DNA of 14,670 bases from Methanobrevibacter sp. (GCA_030539985.1 JAUNXD010000015.1:1-14670), one strand, 5' to 3'; counted from the first letter of the stretch, positions 6,815 to 13,967 are shown. Numbers and translations are program-made. The notes: generated from the sequence alone by a model not told the origin.

Positions 6815-8218
6815 ATTTGTTATCAAACCATTTAATTCATCATTAAATCGTTCAATAAATTCTTCTTTTTTATCAATAGGGATGTAAGCACCGCATGCCA
6901 TGGAATGTCCTCCTCCACTGCCTCCGACGTCACCGGATATTTTACGAATGATATTACCAAAGTGAATTCCATCGTATGACAGGAGTCTGGAGCATCTAAG
7001 TGAAACTTTAATTCCGTCATTGTCTGTTTGAGTAAATCCTATAACTGGTTTTTGCCAATTGCAATATCCCAGTATCATTCCGGTGATGGTTCCGACTATT
7101 TCAGGTTTGATTCCAGTTCCGTCAAAGTATTGCAGGTTTTCAAGTTCAATTATATTTGAGTTTTCGTCTTCAATAACCCTTTCAATAGCCTGGGCCAAAT
7201 TGCGCCTATGGTCTCGGCTGACCACTTCCAGTTCATCTAGGGATGTAAATCTGTCCCCTTTGAGAACTTCCATTGCAATTTTTTCCTCATGGTTTCTTCC
7301 GCATGCATTCATTGCTGTTGAAAATTCAGATGCATCTCTTAAAAAAGTGGTGGGGTCTTCTTTTATGAATGTGTATGAGTCTCCTATAATCAACTGTGAG
7401 ATGTATTTTACGTATTTTCCCGGAACAACCTTTGAAATCATTCCGGCAAGGCACTGGTAAAGCTTTCCTTTTTCCTCCATTGTCAGTTGATTCAATGTTT
7501 TACGATTGTTTTTTTCATCAATTCCAAGTTGTTCCAAAACGGCCATTGTCTCTTGGGTATTGTTTGTTATTGGAAGTTTGACATCATTGAAATATGAAAG
7601 GGCCACAAATAATGGACGGGTATTCCTTCCATAGATGTTTATGTCATTTTCAATCACTTCAAGATATCCTCCATCAATGGCATCCTGCTGGATAATTTCG
7701 TTCAAGCCTTCAAAATGACCGCTTTTGGTGTTCTGCATATCTCCAATGGCTGACAAAACACCAATCCAGCTCAAATCATCATATTCAAACTCTTTTGCAA
7801 GAAAATAACATAATCCTCCTCCGCAAACATAAAATGAACCGTCAATTCCATGATGATGAGGATTGATTTCCAAATATGTGTAATCTTTATCGTTTTTATA
7901 ATCCAGGTCTCTTAAAGGGGGGTGATGATCCAGTATTATGATTTTTTGGTCTTTTTTAGCTTTTGCATCTATTAGTTGACCTGATCCCAAATCTGAGAAT
8001 ATTGTCAGTTCATGAGTCAGTTCAATGTTGTCGAGAACATCCAGATTCACAAATTCGATTTCATGGTCTTTATTTTGTCTGTCTAGTATGGTTGATAGTA
8101 TTGCGCCTGAACAGATTCCGTCACAGTCAATATGTGAATATACTTTAATGTCATCACATGATTCAATGATTTTTTTAGCCTCATGGTATTGTTCAGACAT
8201 CAGTTGTGGTATTTGCAT
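6812..8218 (-). CDS. Archaeal RecJ-like DHH/DHHA1 phosphoesterase
   Basis: This 468-residue protein has the DHH phosphoesterase layout of archaeal RecJ homologues, including the GINS-associated nuclease GAN, a 5'-3' single-strand exonuclease of the replisome in Thermococcus. Motif I is SHIDCDGICSGA (Asp31, Asp33), motif II FSDLGSG (Asp76), motif III LDHHPP (Asp97-His98-His99), and motif IV AIGDMQN (Asp159); these should bind two metal ions. The C-terminal DHHA1 domain ends with GGSGGGHSMACGAYIP (about 435-450). Length and motifs are intact. The exact subgroup (GAN, another archaeal RecJ, or an RNA or nanoRNA phosphodiesterase) cannot be decided by eye. It is the last gene of the hemD-SRP19 operon, 5 bases after SRP19. 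The ATG at 8218 has only a weak CTGAT upstream, and a second ATG at 8200 has none. Confidence 0.92.
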   Translation of the reverse strand: MQIPQLMSEQYHEAKKIIESCDDIKVYSHIDCDGICSGAILSTILDRQNKDHEIEFVNLDVLDNIELTHELTIFSDLGSGQLIDAKAKKDQKIIILDHHPPLRDLDYKNDKDYTYLEINPHHHGIDGSFYVCGGGLCYFLAKEFEYDDLSWIGVLSAIGDMQNTKSGHFEGLNEIIQQDAIDGGYLEVIENDINIYGRNTRPLFVALSYFNDVKLPITNNTQETMAVLEQLGIDEKNNRKTLNQLTMEEKGKLYQCLAGMISKVVPGKYVKYISQLIIGDSYTFIKEDPTTFLRDASEFSTAMNACGRNHEEKIAMEVLKGDRFTSLDELEVVSRDHRRNLAQAIERVIEDENSNIIELENLQYFDGTGIKPEIVGTITGMILGYCNWQKPVIGFTQTDNDGIKVSLRCSRLLSYDGIHFGNIIRKISGDVGGSGGGHSMACGAYIPIDKKEEFIERFNDELNGLITN

Positions 8219-8223
8219 AATAA

Positions 8224-8493
8224 TCAGTTTCTCATATTTTTAATTTCTGCACTAACTTCACGTAAAAGTTCCAGTTTTCTTCCTTCCCATTCAACAAGCA
8301 CTCTTCCGGATTTTTCATACCATTTTCCAGGGTATGCCACATCTTTTTGAACGCTGTATTTTAATCCAAGTCTTTTGGCTGCCCTTTCAATATCTGAAAG
8401 TGTAGGGTCCTTGACTGCATCTTCCTTTGAAATTTTACGACCTTCGTTCAGGGTTAAATTTTTATTTATGTATTGTGGCCATATTGTAATCAT
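8224..8493 (-). CDS. srp19: Signal recognition particle 19 kDa protein (SRP19)
   Basis: This 89-residue basic protein matches archaeal SRP19, which binds the tips of helices 6 and 8 of 7S RNA and prepares it for SRP54 binding in co-translational targeting to the membrane. Diagnostic stretches are ITIWPQYINKNLTLNEGRKI (residues 2-21), KEDAVKDP, and YPGKWYEKSGRVLVEW (about 54-69). The length is normal for archaea. The start overlaps the stop codon of hemD (ATGA), and a GAGG 7 bases upstream of the ATG gives a ribosome binding site inside the end of hemD. The RecJ-like gene follows after 5 bases, so the three genes form a tight operon. The SRP RNA gene is not in this window. Confidence 0.96.
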   Translation of the reverse strand: MITIWPQYINKNLTLNEGRKISKEDAVKDPTLSDIERAAKRLGLKYSVQKDVAYPGKWYEKSGRVLVEWEGRKLELLREVSAEIKNMRN

Positions 8494-9269
8494 TCTAACG
8501 CCTCGTTTTTATTATTCAATTCATCAAATAGCAGTTCCATCATATCTCGAACTGTGTATGTGTCTGGGTAAATGTGGGCAATATTGTATTTGTCCAAAAC
8601 CTTTCCCGTAATCGGACCGATACTGACTGTCAATAGATTGTCGGATAGGAGTCTTGCAAGCTTTTGCTTGTTATCTGATATTTTAAAAAAGTTTTCAACC
8701 GTTAGTGGGCTGGTGAATGTAATTGCATCAATTTCATTGTTTTCAATTTTTGAAATCAATTCCCTGACTGTTGCATCATCCATAGGAAAGAGTGATTTGT
8801 AAGCCTCAGCAAGGATTACCTCATTTCCTAGTTTTTCCAAACCTTCAGGTAGGGTTGCTCTTGCAGATGCGGTTCTTGGAATTCCAATGGTCTTTCCTGT
8901 TATTCCTCTTTTTTCAAATTCTTCAACAAGCCCTTCAGCAGTAAAGTCTTCCGGCATCAAATCAACTGTTAGGCCTTTCTTTTCAGCTAATTTTCCAGTT
9001 TTATTGCCGATTACTGCCAGGTTACAATTTAAACTATTCAAAAACTCGGGATAGAATTTGTTCAATGATACGATTGTTGTCGGGGATGTAAAGACAATCC
9101 AATCCAGTTCATCTTTTTTTGACACCAATTCCTTTAGAGATGGAGTATCAACTGGTTTCAAATCAAGAGTTGGGGCAATGATTGCTTTTCCTCCCAATTC
9201 TTCGACAATTTTACATGCCTTTGCGGCTCTATCTCGAGGTCTAGTTATTGCAACAATAGGTTTTGACAT
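8490..9269 (-). CDS. hemD: Uroporphyrinogen-III synthase HemD
   Basis: HemD closes and isomerises hydroxymethylbilane to uroporphyrinogen III, the common precursor of corrinoids, sirohaem, haem and the methanogen cofactor F430. The 259-residue length fits. The family is poorly conserved, but the two-lobed pattern is clear: VAITRPRDRA at about 5-14, WIVFTSPTTI at about 57-66, the hinge, a second lobe with GIPRTASARATLPEGLEKLG at about 128-147, AITFTSPLTVENFF, and SIGPITGKVL near 215-224. A GGTAAT ribosome binding site precedes the ATG, and a TATA-like ATTATAAAC on the minus strand near 9325-9317 may be the promoter. It heads the operon with SRP19 and a RecJ-like gene and is divergent from the flavodoxin gene. 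Confidence 0.93.
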   Translation of the reverse strand: MSKPIVAITRPRDRAAKACKIVEELGGKAIIAPTLDLKPVDTPSLKELVSKKDELDWIVFTSPTTIVSLNKFYPEFLNSLNCNLAVIGNKTGKLAEKKGLTVDLMPEDFTAEGLVEEFEKRGITGKTIGIPRTASARATLPEGLEKLGNEVILAEAYKSLFPMDDATVRELISKIENNEIDAITFTSPLTVENFFKISDNKQKLARLLSDNLLTVSIGPITGKVLDKYNIAHIYPDTYTVRDMMELLFDELNNKNEALE

Positions 9270-9335
9270 TTATATTACCTTCTTAATCAATAATATTATT
9301 ATTTTGTTTTTATTTGTTTATAATTTTTTCAGTAA

Positions 9336-9362
9336 TTAATTGTTGTGAATGTAAACAATTAA
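9336..9362. promoter_or_regulatory. Operator-like 27-bp inverted repeat upstream of flavodoxin
   Basis: TTAATTGTT at 9336-9344 and AACAATTAA at 9354-9362 are perfect 9-bp inverted arms separated by 9 bases. The right arm runs into the TATA-like TTAAATATTA (9359-9368) of the flavodoxin gene. A dimeric regulator bound here would block TATA/BRE access. No regulator is known for this motif from the window. Confidence 0.5.
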
Positions 9363-9399
9363 ATATTATGGGTGACTATTTTTTTAATAGGTGATAATT

Positions 9400-9864
9400 A
9401 TGAGCAATGTTTTAGTTACATATTTCTCCGCCAGTGGTGTTACAAAACGTGTGGCTGAAGGAATAGCCAATGAAAACGGATACGACATATTTGAAATAGT
9501 TCCTCAGGAAATTTACACTCCAGAGGATTTGGACTGGACAGATAAAAACTCAAGATCTACAATTGAGATGAATGACAGGAAATTCAGGCCTCCAATTAAA
9601 GAAACCTGTGATGTGAGCGGTTATGATACTGTGGTTATCGGTTTTCCGGTATGGTGGTATACCGCACCGACAATAATCAACACATTCATTGAAAGCGTCG
9701 ATTTGTCTGGAAAAAAAATCAAGGCATTCTGCACTTCCGGAGGGTCAGGAATTGATAAATGTGTAAGTGATTTGGCAGGCACTTATCCTGAACTTGATTT
9801 CAAAAAGGGAATGAGGTTCATGGGCGATGTATCAAAGGCAAAGGAATGGATTGAAAACGAATAA
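9400..9864 (+). CDS. Flavodoxin
   Basis: This 154-residue protein has the flavodoxin fold and should bind FMN non-covalently as a one-electron carrier. The phosphate-binding loop SASGVTKRVA lies at about residues 10-19 after the first strand (VLVTYF). VVIGFPVWWYTAPTIINTFI near 75-95 is the typical FMN-contacting W/Y region, and CTSGGSGIDKC gives the third loop. It resembles the flavodoxin_4 group common in anaerobes. The start is ATG 9400, because GGTGAT at 9390-9395 is the ribosome binding site; the longer GTG reading from 9391 would start inside that site. The iron-sulfur flavoprotein-like gene follows 26 bases later (17 to an alternative start), so both are probably co-transcribed from the palindrome-bearing promoter. 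The electron partner is unknown. Confidence 0.93.
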   Translation: MSNVLVTYFSASGVTKRVAEGIANENGYDIFEIVPQEIYTPEDLDWTDKNSRSTIEMNDRKFRPPIKETCDVSGYDTVVIGFPVWWYTAPTIINTFIESVDLSGKKIKAFCTSGGSGIDKCVSDLAGTYPELDFKKGMRFMGDVSKAKEWIENE

Positions 9865-9890
9865 GTACTTAAAGAAATATAATGAGTATC

Positions 9891-10406
9891 ATGTCTAAAA
9901 AAGTTATTGTTATCAGTTCTTCACCGAGAATCGGTGGAAATTCAGATACCCTGTGTGACGAGTTTGTCAGAGGCGCATTGGATGGGGACAATGCAGTTGT
10001 CAAATACAATCTTGAAGAAATAAGATTCCATGCCTGCAAAGCCTGCATGAGATGCAAAACTCCTGAAATGAAATGTTTCCAGGAAGACGGTTTGGCTGAA
10101 ATTTTGGATAAGATGATGGAAGCTGATGTAATCGTTTATGCGACTCCAATTTACTATTATTCAATGTGCGGAACCCTAAAGAGATTTTTTGACAGATGTT
10201 ATCCGATATTCAATCAACTTGAAAATAAGGATTATTACATCATAACGTCTGCAGGTTCATCAAACGGCAATGCATTAACCGGAATCAGGGATTTCATTGG
10301 TTTTTCCAAAAATCCAACTGAAAAGGCTGTATTCACTGTAATCGGTGATGTAAAATCTCAAAAGGATCTGTTAAAAGAAGTATATGATGCAGGTTTTCAC
10401 TGCTAA
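9891..10406 (+). CDS. NAD(P)H-dependent FMN reductase / iron-sulfur flavoprotein-like
   Basis: The 171-residue product has a flavodoxin-like fold with the FMN phosphate motif SSSPRIGGNSDTL near its N-terminus (residues 9-21), a YATPIYYYSMCGTLKRFFDR helix-strand region, and TSAGSSNG. A compact cysteine cluster, C-x2-C-x2-C-x6-C (ACKACMRC, then KCFQEDG; residues 49-62), matches the pattern of methanogen iron-sulfur flavoproteins (Isf), where it binds a 4Fe-4S cluster passing electrons to FMN; Isf proteins can reduce oxygen and peroxide. At about 171 residues it is slightly shorter than classical Isf, and cluster binding is inferred. An upstream in-frame ATG at 9882 would add three residues; neither start has a good ribosome binding site. 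It pairs with the flavodoxin upstream and converges on the beta-helix gene through a hairpin. Confidence 0.88.
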   Translation: MSKKVIVISSSPRIGGNSDTLCDEFVRGALDGDNAVVKYNLEEIRFHACKACMRCKTPEMKCFQEDGLAEILDKMMEADVIVYATPIYYYSMCGTLKRFFDRCYPIFNQLENKDYYIITSAGSSNGNALTGIRDFIGFSKNPTEKAVFTVIGDVKSQKDLLKEVYDAGFHC

Positions 10407-10416
10407 AAATTAAAAT

Positions 10417-10439
10417 TAGGAAAGAATTAATCTTTCCTA
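10417..10439. terminator. Perfect hairpin between convergent genes
   Basis: TAGGAAAGA (10417-10425) and TCTTTCCTA (10431-10439) form a perfect 9-bp stem with a 5-base loop. It lies 10 bases after the flavoprotein stop and includes the TAG stop codon of the minus-strand gene (10439-10437). Beyond it, the minus-strand transcript is U-rich (AATTTTAATTTTT), so it more likely serves the minus-strand gene. Confidence 0.6.
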
Positions 10440-11960
10440 TCCATTAAATGGATTTGAACTATCGTATTTTTGACCGTTAACTGTAATTGAATAGTTACCA
10501 TATTCAATGTTTCCGGAAACTGTTAAACTGGAAAGTGAACTGTCACCAGTCAATGTCCAGGTTGAACCTTCACCAACATCAACTGTTGTGTTTCCGGTTG
10601 AATTAACTGCCCCCTTATACTGGGTGTTTTTCATATTCCATGTTAATGAACTTATTGAATCGACAATTACATTGCCTTCAATGTTTTCATTATCGGTATT
10701 AAGTTCACAGACTCCACCGTTGGAACCTTCGCTTCCCCATTGGTTTTGCCCGGAACTTTCTAAAAACACTCCGCTTCCAAAACTGCATTTGGTATTTTCC
10801 AAATTAATTACGCAGGCAGTGTTTGTAATGTGGAACAGCGGTGCAGTTGTATAGACTGATGAGTCTTCAGCTATTTTGAGCTGTGAGTTTTTGGAGGTGA
10901 ATGTTGAAGTTCCAACATCTGCGTCTCCGCTCATGCTTTGATAGATGAACACTCCGCCCAAATCAACGTACTCATCACCATCTTGTCTGTTGCCTTCTGC
11001 ATAACCGGTCAAATCACAATTGGTTAATTCAATACTGTTTTTACCCTCAATACATGCTATTTGGGATACATATGATGTACCCTTTGTATTCTCACAGGTT
11101 ATGTTTCCGGTGGAATATATTAAAGGTGAGCCTCTGCCGCTGTTTTTGCTGACGCCAGTGTTGATTTCAGAGTTTTTGACATGCACATGTCCTTCTCCAC
11201 GGTCTGTTGCAAGGGCGGCACAGCTTTGGCCGTCAGTGTTGATAATCACGTTTTCTGCATTGATTATGCCGTTGTATGTTGCGTCAAGACCTCTTGATTT
11301 GTCGGAATGTGTTGTGATTTTCACATTTTTAACGTTAGCTTCAGTGTGTCCGTCAACTGTAGTTTCACCAGGCTGTCCTCCGCCGTTTCCGTCAGGTACT
11401 TCAGGAGGCTGTCCTTCTTGTGAACCTCCATTGCCCATGGCTTCTGGTGGCTGTCCTTCTTGTGAGCTTTCATTGCCCATGGCTTCTGGTGGCTGTCCAC
11501 CTTCACCAGAATTCTGTGATGAATCGCTGCTTGAATATGTGGAAGCTTCAGCGTTTGTTACGAAAATTCCGTTTGATCCTTTGGAATCTGTATTGATTTC
11601 AATGTTTGAAATGTCCAAAGTACCGTTGGTATTGACCAATATCGCTGAGTTGATTCCATAGAAATCAGCGTCATCACCGGTGGATGCGGTGTCTCCTGTC
11701 TTATTCAAAATTGAGTCAGTTAATTTTAATGATCCTCCATTTTTAACAAGAATTCCATTAGTGTCTGCACTGGAGGTATGATACAGTCCTTTACTTTCAT
11801 CAATACTTTCAGAGTCAACAATGAGGGTGCCCCTGTCTTCAAGTGCATTGGCATCTACACTAATCGAATCGGAACTTGTATTGCTTGAATTGAATAGTGC
11901 GAATGCTCCTGCACATATTATTATGATTGCAATTGCTGCAATTATTGCCTTTCTGTTCAT
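10437..11960 (-). CDS. Exported beta-helix-like (adhesin-like) protein with GQPPEAMGN repeats
   Basis: The 507-residue protein begins with a charged start (MNRK) and a hydrophobic segment (about 5-23), indicating export with an N-terminal anchor or cleaved signal. The mature part is rich in Ser, Thr, Asn, Asp and Gly. Its recurring short strands, such as GILVKNGGSLKLTDS, VKNVKITTHSD, INAENVIINTDGQS and VHVKNSEINT, are typical of a right-handed beta-helix. At about 150-196 lies a Gly/Pro/Gln-rich linker with three 14-residue copies of a GQPPEAMGN-type unit. The C-terminal segment has SLTVSGNIEYGNYSITVNGQ, recalling secreted carbohydrate-binding-domain proteins of gut microbes. It has no C-terminal anchor. 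Surface adhesion or glycan binding is an inference. No ribosome binding site is seen; a TATA-like box 25 bases upstream suggests a leaderless mRNA. Confidence 0.85.
   Translation of the reverse strand: MNRKAIIAAIAIIIICAGAFALFNSSNTSSDSISVDANALEDRGTLIVDSESIDESKGLYHTSSADTNGILVKNGGSLKLTDSILNKTGDTASTGDDADFYGINSAILVNTNGTLDISNIEINTDSKGSNGIFVTNAEASTYSSSDSSQNSGEGGQPPEAMGNESSQEGQPPEAMGNGGSQEGQPPEVPDGNGGGQPGETTVDGHTEANVKNVKITTHSDKSRGLDATYNGIINAENVIINTDGQSCAALATDRGEGHVHVKNSEINTGVSKNSGRGSPLIYSTGNITCENTKGTSYVSQIACIEGKNSIELTNCDLTGYAEGNRQDGDEYVDLGGVFIYQSMSGDADVGTSTFTSKNSQLKIAEDSSVYTTAPLFHITNTACVINLENTKCSFGSGVFLESSGQNQWGSEGSNGGVCELNTDNENIEGNVIVDSISSLTWNMKNTQYKGAVNSTGNTTVDVGEGSTWTLTGDSSLSSLTVSGNIEYGNYSITVNGQKYDSSNPFNG
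11407..11500 (-). repeat. 42-bp tandem repeat in the beta-helix gene
   Basis: Copies at 11407-11448 and 11449-11490 differ at about three bases, and a partial third copy begins at 11491. More diverged units continue on the other side as EGQPPEVPDGNGGGQPGE. The 42-base unit encodes 14 residues, so gain or loss of copies would keep the frame and change only linker length. Confidence 0.85.
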
Positions 11961-11990
11961 GAAAGTAATAACTTGAAAGTAATATTTAAG
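11960..11990 (-). promoter_or_regulatory. Promoter region of the beta-helix gene with 11-bp direct repeat
   Basis: On the minus strand, CTTAAATATT (11990-11981) is a TATA-like box centred 25 bases before the ATG. On the plus strand TGAAAGTAATA occurs twice (11960-11970 and 11974-11984), a 14-base period that covers the TATA box and start region. The repeat could be a regulator site or chance in A+T-rich DNA. Confidence 0.4.
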
Positions 11991-12063
11991 TTTGCTGTAT
12001 TTTTTTCATTGGTTATAATTAATTTACATGAAAAGTTTCGCAGTTAAGTCAGTTGAAAATAGA

Positions 12064-12100
12064 ACATTTTCTAAAATGTATATTAATTTAAACATATATA
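12064..12100 (+). promoter_or_regulatory. Promoter of the NSS transporter with upstream inverted repeat
   Basis: CATATATA at 12093-12100 is a good TATA box about 40 bases before the transporter ATG. Upstream, ACATTTT-CT-AAAATGT (12064-12079) is a perfect 7-bp inverted repeat ending 13 bases before the box, a reasonable place for an activator or repressor site. The remainder of the 177-bp gap (11991-12063) shows nothing further that I can identify. Confidence 0.45.
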
Positions 12101-12137
12101 AGTAATATCAAATAACTTTATAGGAAAATGGAAAATT

Positions 12138-13625
12138 ATGACAGATAAGAATGAATGGGGCAGCAACCTGTCATTTATCTTGGCAATGATTGGTTCTGCC
12201 GTTGGACTTGGAAATATTTGGAGATATCCGTACGTACTTTATTCTAATGGGGGTGGAGCATTCTACATTCCATATATTGTGGCGATTCTTTTGATGGGAA
12301 TTCCATTTTTGATTCTGGAATACGGTGTCGGATATAATTTCAAATCTTCCTTTGCAAAAGCAGTCAGAAAAATCAATTCCAAATGGGAATATTTAGGTTG
12401 GTTTTTACCGGTTGCTGTATTTATGATAATGATATATTACTCAGCTATTCTTGGTTGGGACGGAATATATATAGTTTTAAGCTTCTTTAAGGGTTGGGGT
12501 GCAGATCCGAATACCTACTTCACAACCACTCTTTTACAGTCTTCAACATCAATGAGTGGATTGTTAAGTTTCATTCCATTAATTGCTGTTGCAATGCTTG
12601 TAGGTTGGGTAATCATATGGTTTATTTCCCACAGGGACTTGGAATCCGGGCTTGGAAAGGTATCTAAAGTTTTAGTGCCTGCATTATTTGTTATAATGGT
12701 CCTCATCGTAGTGTTTTCACTGACTTTGCCTGGAGCGTCAATAGGTCTTGCGGAACTGTTCAATCCTGACTGGTCACTTTTGGGACATTTTGAAATTTGG
12801 ATGGCAGCATTTGGGCAAATCGTATTTTCATTGAGCCTTGGAATGTCAATCGCATTTACTTACGCAAGTTATGCCAAGGATGATGCTGATTTGATTACAA
12901 ACACCATTTCAATTGCTCTTGCCAACTCACTGTTTGAAAACTTTGCGGCACTTGGAGTATTCTCCATTCTTGGATACATGTCCTTGCAATCCGGAACAGC
13001 AGTGGCTAATCTTGTGGAACAGGGAACCGGACTGGTATTTATTGTTTACCCGACAGTATTTAATGTATTGGGACAATGGGCATATGCGCTTGGACCTTTG
13101 TTCTTCCTGACAGTTTATCTTGCAGGACTAACAAGCATTTTATCAACAATCGAGCCGCTGTCATTTTCAATTCAAAATAAGTTCGGTCTTTCAAGGTCAA
13201 AAACAATGACAATCCTTATCATCGTCGGTGCTGTAATATCCATGATCTATGCAACCGCTTATGGAGGATCTGTCCTTGGTTATGTTGATACGTTCATAAA
13301 CCAGATTGCATTGCTTTTTGGAGTAATTGTTGAGTGTATAGTATTTGCCTGGATATTTAATGCAGATAAACTGATTGATTTTTTAAATTCAAGAAGCAGA
13401 ACAATCAAGCTGGGTAAATGGTGGATGATAATTGTTAAATATATTCTTCCGATATTCATAGGTATTGTTTGGATTGGAGGAATGTTCGATGTGGTTATGC
13501 AATCGTCATTTGACCAGTTAATATTCACAGTTATCTGTGCAGTAATATTGCTTGGTGCAACTTTGATATTTACTGTTTTGCCGGCTAAAAATCCTGACTG
13601 GGACAATGCCGAAGAAAGAGTTTAG
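12138..13625 (+). CDS. Sodium:neurotransmitter symporter (NSS/SNF) family transporter
   Basis: The 495-residue polytopic membrane protein has about 12 hydrophobic segments and the LeuT-type signature: WGSNLSFILAMIGSAVGLGN (residues 7-26), then IWRYPY and NGGGAFYIPY. The GSAVGLGN stretch aligns with the unwound helix 1 of LeuT, whose Gly20, Ala22, Val23 and Asn27 bind substrate and the two sodium ions. A later AGLTSILSTIEPL matches the Thr-Ser pair of the second sodium site in helix 8. It should import an amino acid or related small molecule with sodium, but the substrate cannot be read from sequence. A TATA box (12093-12100) precedes it, with a weak AGGA upstream of the ATG. It is monocistronic, ending in a hairpin plus T-tract terminator. 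Confidence 0.95.
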   Translation: MTDKNEWGSNLSFILAMIGSAVGLGNIWRYPYVLYSNGGGAFYIPYIVAILLMGIPFLILEYGVGYNFKSSFAKAVRKINSKWEYLGWFLPVAVFMIMIYYSAILGWDGIYIVLSFFKGWGADPNTYFTTTLLQSSTSMSGLLSFIPLIAVAMLVGWVIIWFISHRDLESGLGKVSKVLVPALFVIMVLIVVFSLTLPGASIGLAELFNPDWSLLGHFEIWMAAFGQIVFSLSLGMSIAFTYASYAKDDADLITNTISIALANSLFENFAALGVFSILGYMSLQSGTAVANLVEQGTGLVFIVYPTVFNVLGQWAYALGPLFFLTVYLAGLTSILSTIEPLSFSIQNKFGLSRSKTMTILIIVGAVISMIYATAYGGSVLGYVDTFINQIALLFGVIVECIVFAWIFNADKLIDFLNSRSRTIKLGKWWMIIVKYILPIFIGIVWIGGMFDVVMQSSFDQLIFTVICAVILLGATLIFTVLPAKNPDWDNAEERV

Positions 13626-13632
13626 TTATTTT

Positions 13633-13667
13633 GGTTAAATCTCAAATTTAACCTTTTATTTTTTTTT
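13633..13667 (+). terminator. Hairpin plus T-tract terminator of the transporter gene
   Basis: GGTTAAAT (13633-13640) and ATTTAACC (13646-13653) form an 8-bp stem with a 5-base loop, followed at once by TTTTA and nine T (13659-13667). This looks like a bacterial intrinsic terminator, placed 8 bases after the stop codon. It overlaps the end of the convergent small gene. Confidence 0.8.
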
Positions 13668-13869
13668 AAGTAAAAAATTCAATTAATTCATTATTTTGGT
13701 TTTCATTCAGAGTAATGGTCATATCACTGTCAATATCTTCATCAATGCTATTTAAATCATTGTCCTGAGTGTCAGGCATATCAGCATCTTCACTATAGTG
13801 AACGCCAATGATTAAACCTAATACTGCAAGCAGAAATATTAGAAGTATTACAGTGTTTTTCATATTCAT
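13666..13869 (-). CDS. Small membrane-anchored acidic protein (hypothetical)
   Basis: This 67-residue protein has an N-terminal hydrophobic segment (about residues 5-24, VILLIFLLAVLGLIIGVHY) followed by a highly acidic, Asp/Glu/Asn-rich tail of about 40 residues ending IEFFT. It is probably a single-pass protein with the tail outside the cell, or an exported peptide. I recognise no family. There is no ribosome binding site, but TTTATATATTA on the minus strand (13901-13891) is centred 27 bases before the ATG, which fits a leaderless transcript and supports a real gene. A second ATG at 13863 is possible. It converges on the transporter terminator. Confidence 0.6.
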   Translation of the reverse strand: MNMKNTVILLIFLLAVLGLIIGVHYSEDADMPDTQDNDLNSIDEDIDSDMTITLNENQNNELIEFFT

Positions 13870-13967
13870 GCTATATACTTATAATTTTAGTAATATATAA
13901 ATCCATAGAAAAGTATTTTAAGTCCATGTATTCAAATAACTATTGAAAGCTTAAATGAGGTGAAAAT

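Noticed and set aside
7059..7460. Plus-strand open frame opposite the RecJ-like gene
   Set aside because: It is antisense to a gene with intact DHH motifs, and its composition is that of a shadow frame.
9289..9300. AATAATATTATT palindrome upstream of hemD
   Set aside because: It is simple A+T-only sequence, likely by chance in such A+T-rich DNA, and is not positioned as a clear operator.
9391..9399. GTG start for flavodoxin at 9391
   Set aside because: The GTG is part of the GGTGAT ribosome binding site serving the ATG at 9400.
11407..11500. Tandem repeats considered as a CRISPR array
   Set aside because: The copies are directly adjacent without unique spacers and are in frame within a coding sequence.
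11020..11661. Long plus-strand open frame (213 codons) opposite the beta-helix gene
   Set aside because: It lies wholly antisense to a gene with a signal peptide and beta-helix repeats, is Pro/Ser/Cys-rich in the way of a repeat shadow, and has no ribosome binding site or promoter.
12128..12148. Six-codon upstream frame overlapping the transporter start
   Set aside because: It is very short, has no conserved feature, and is expected by chance. I see no attenuator structure.
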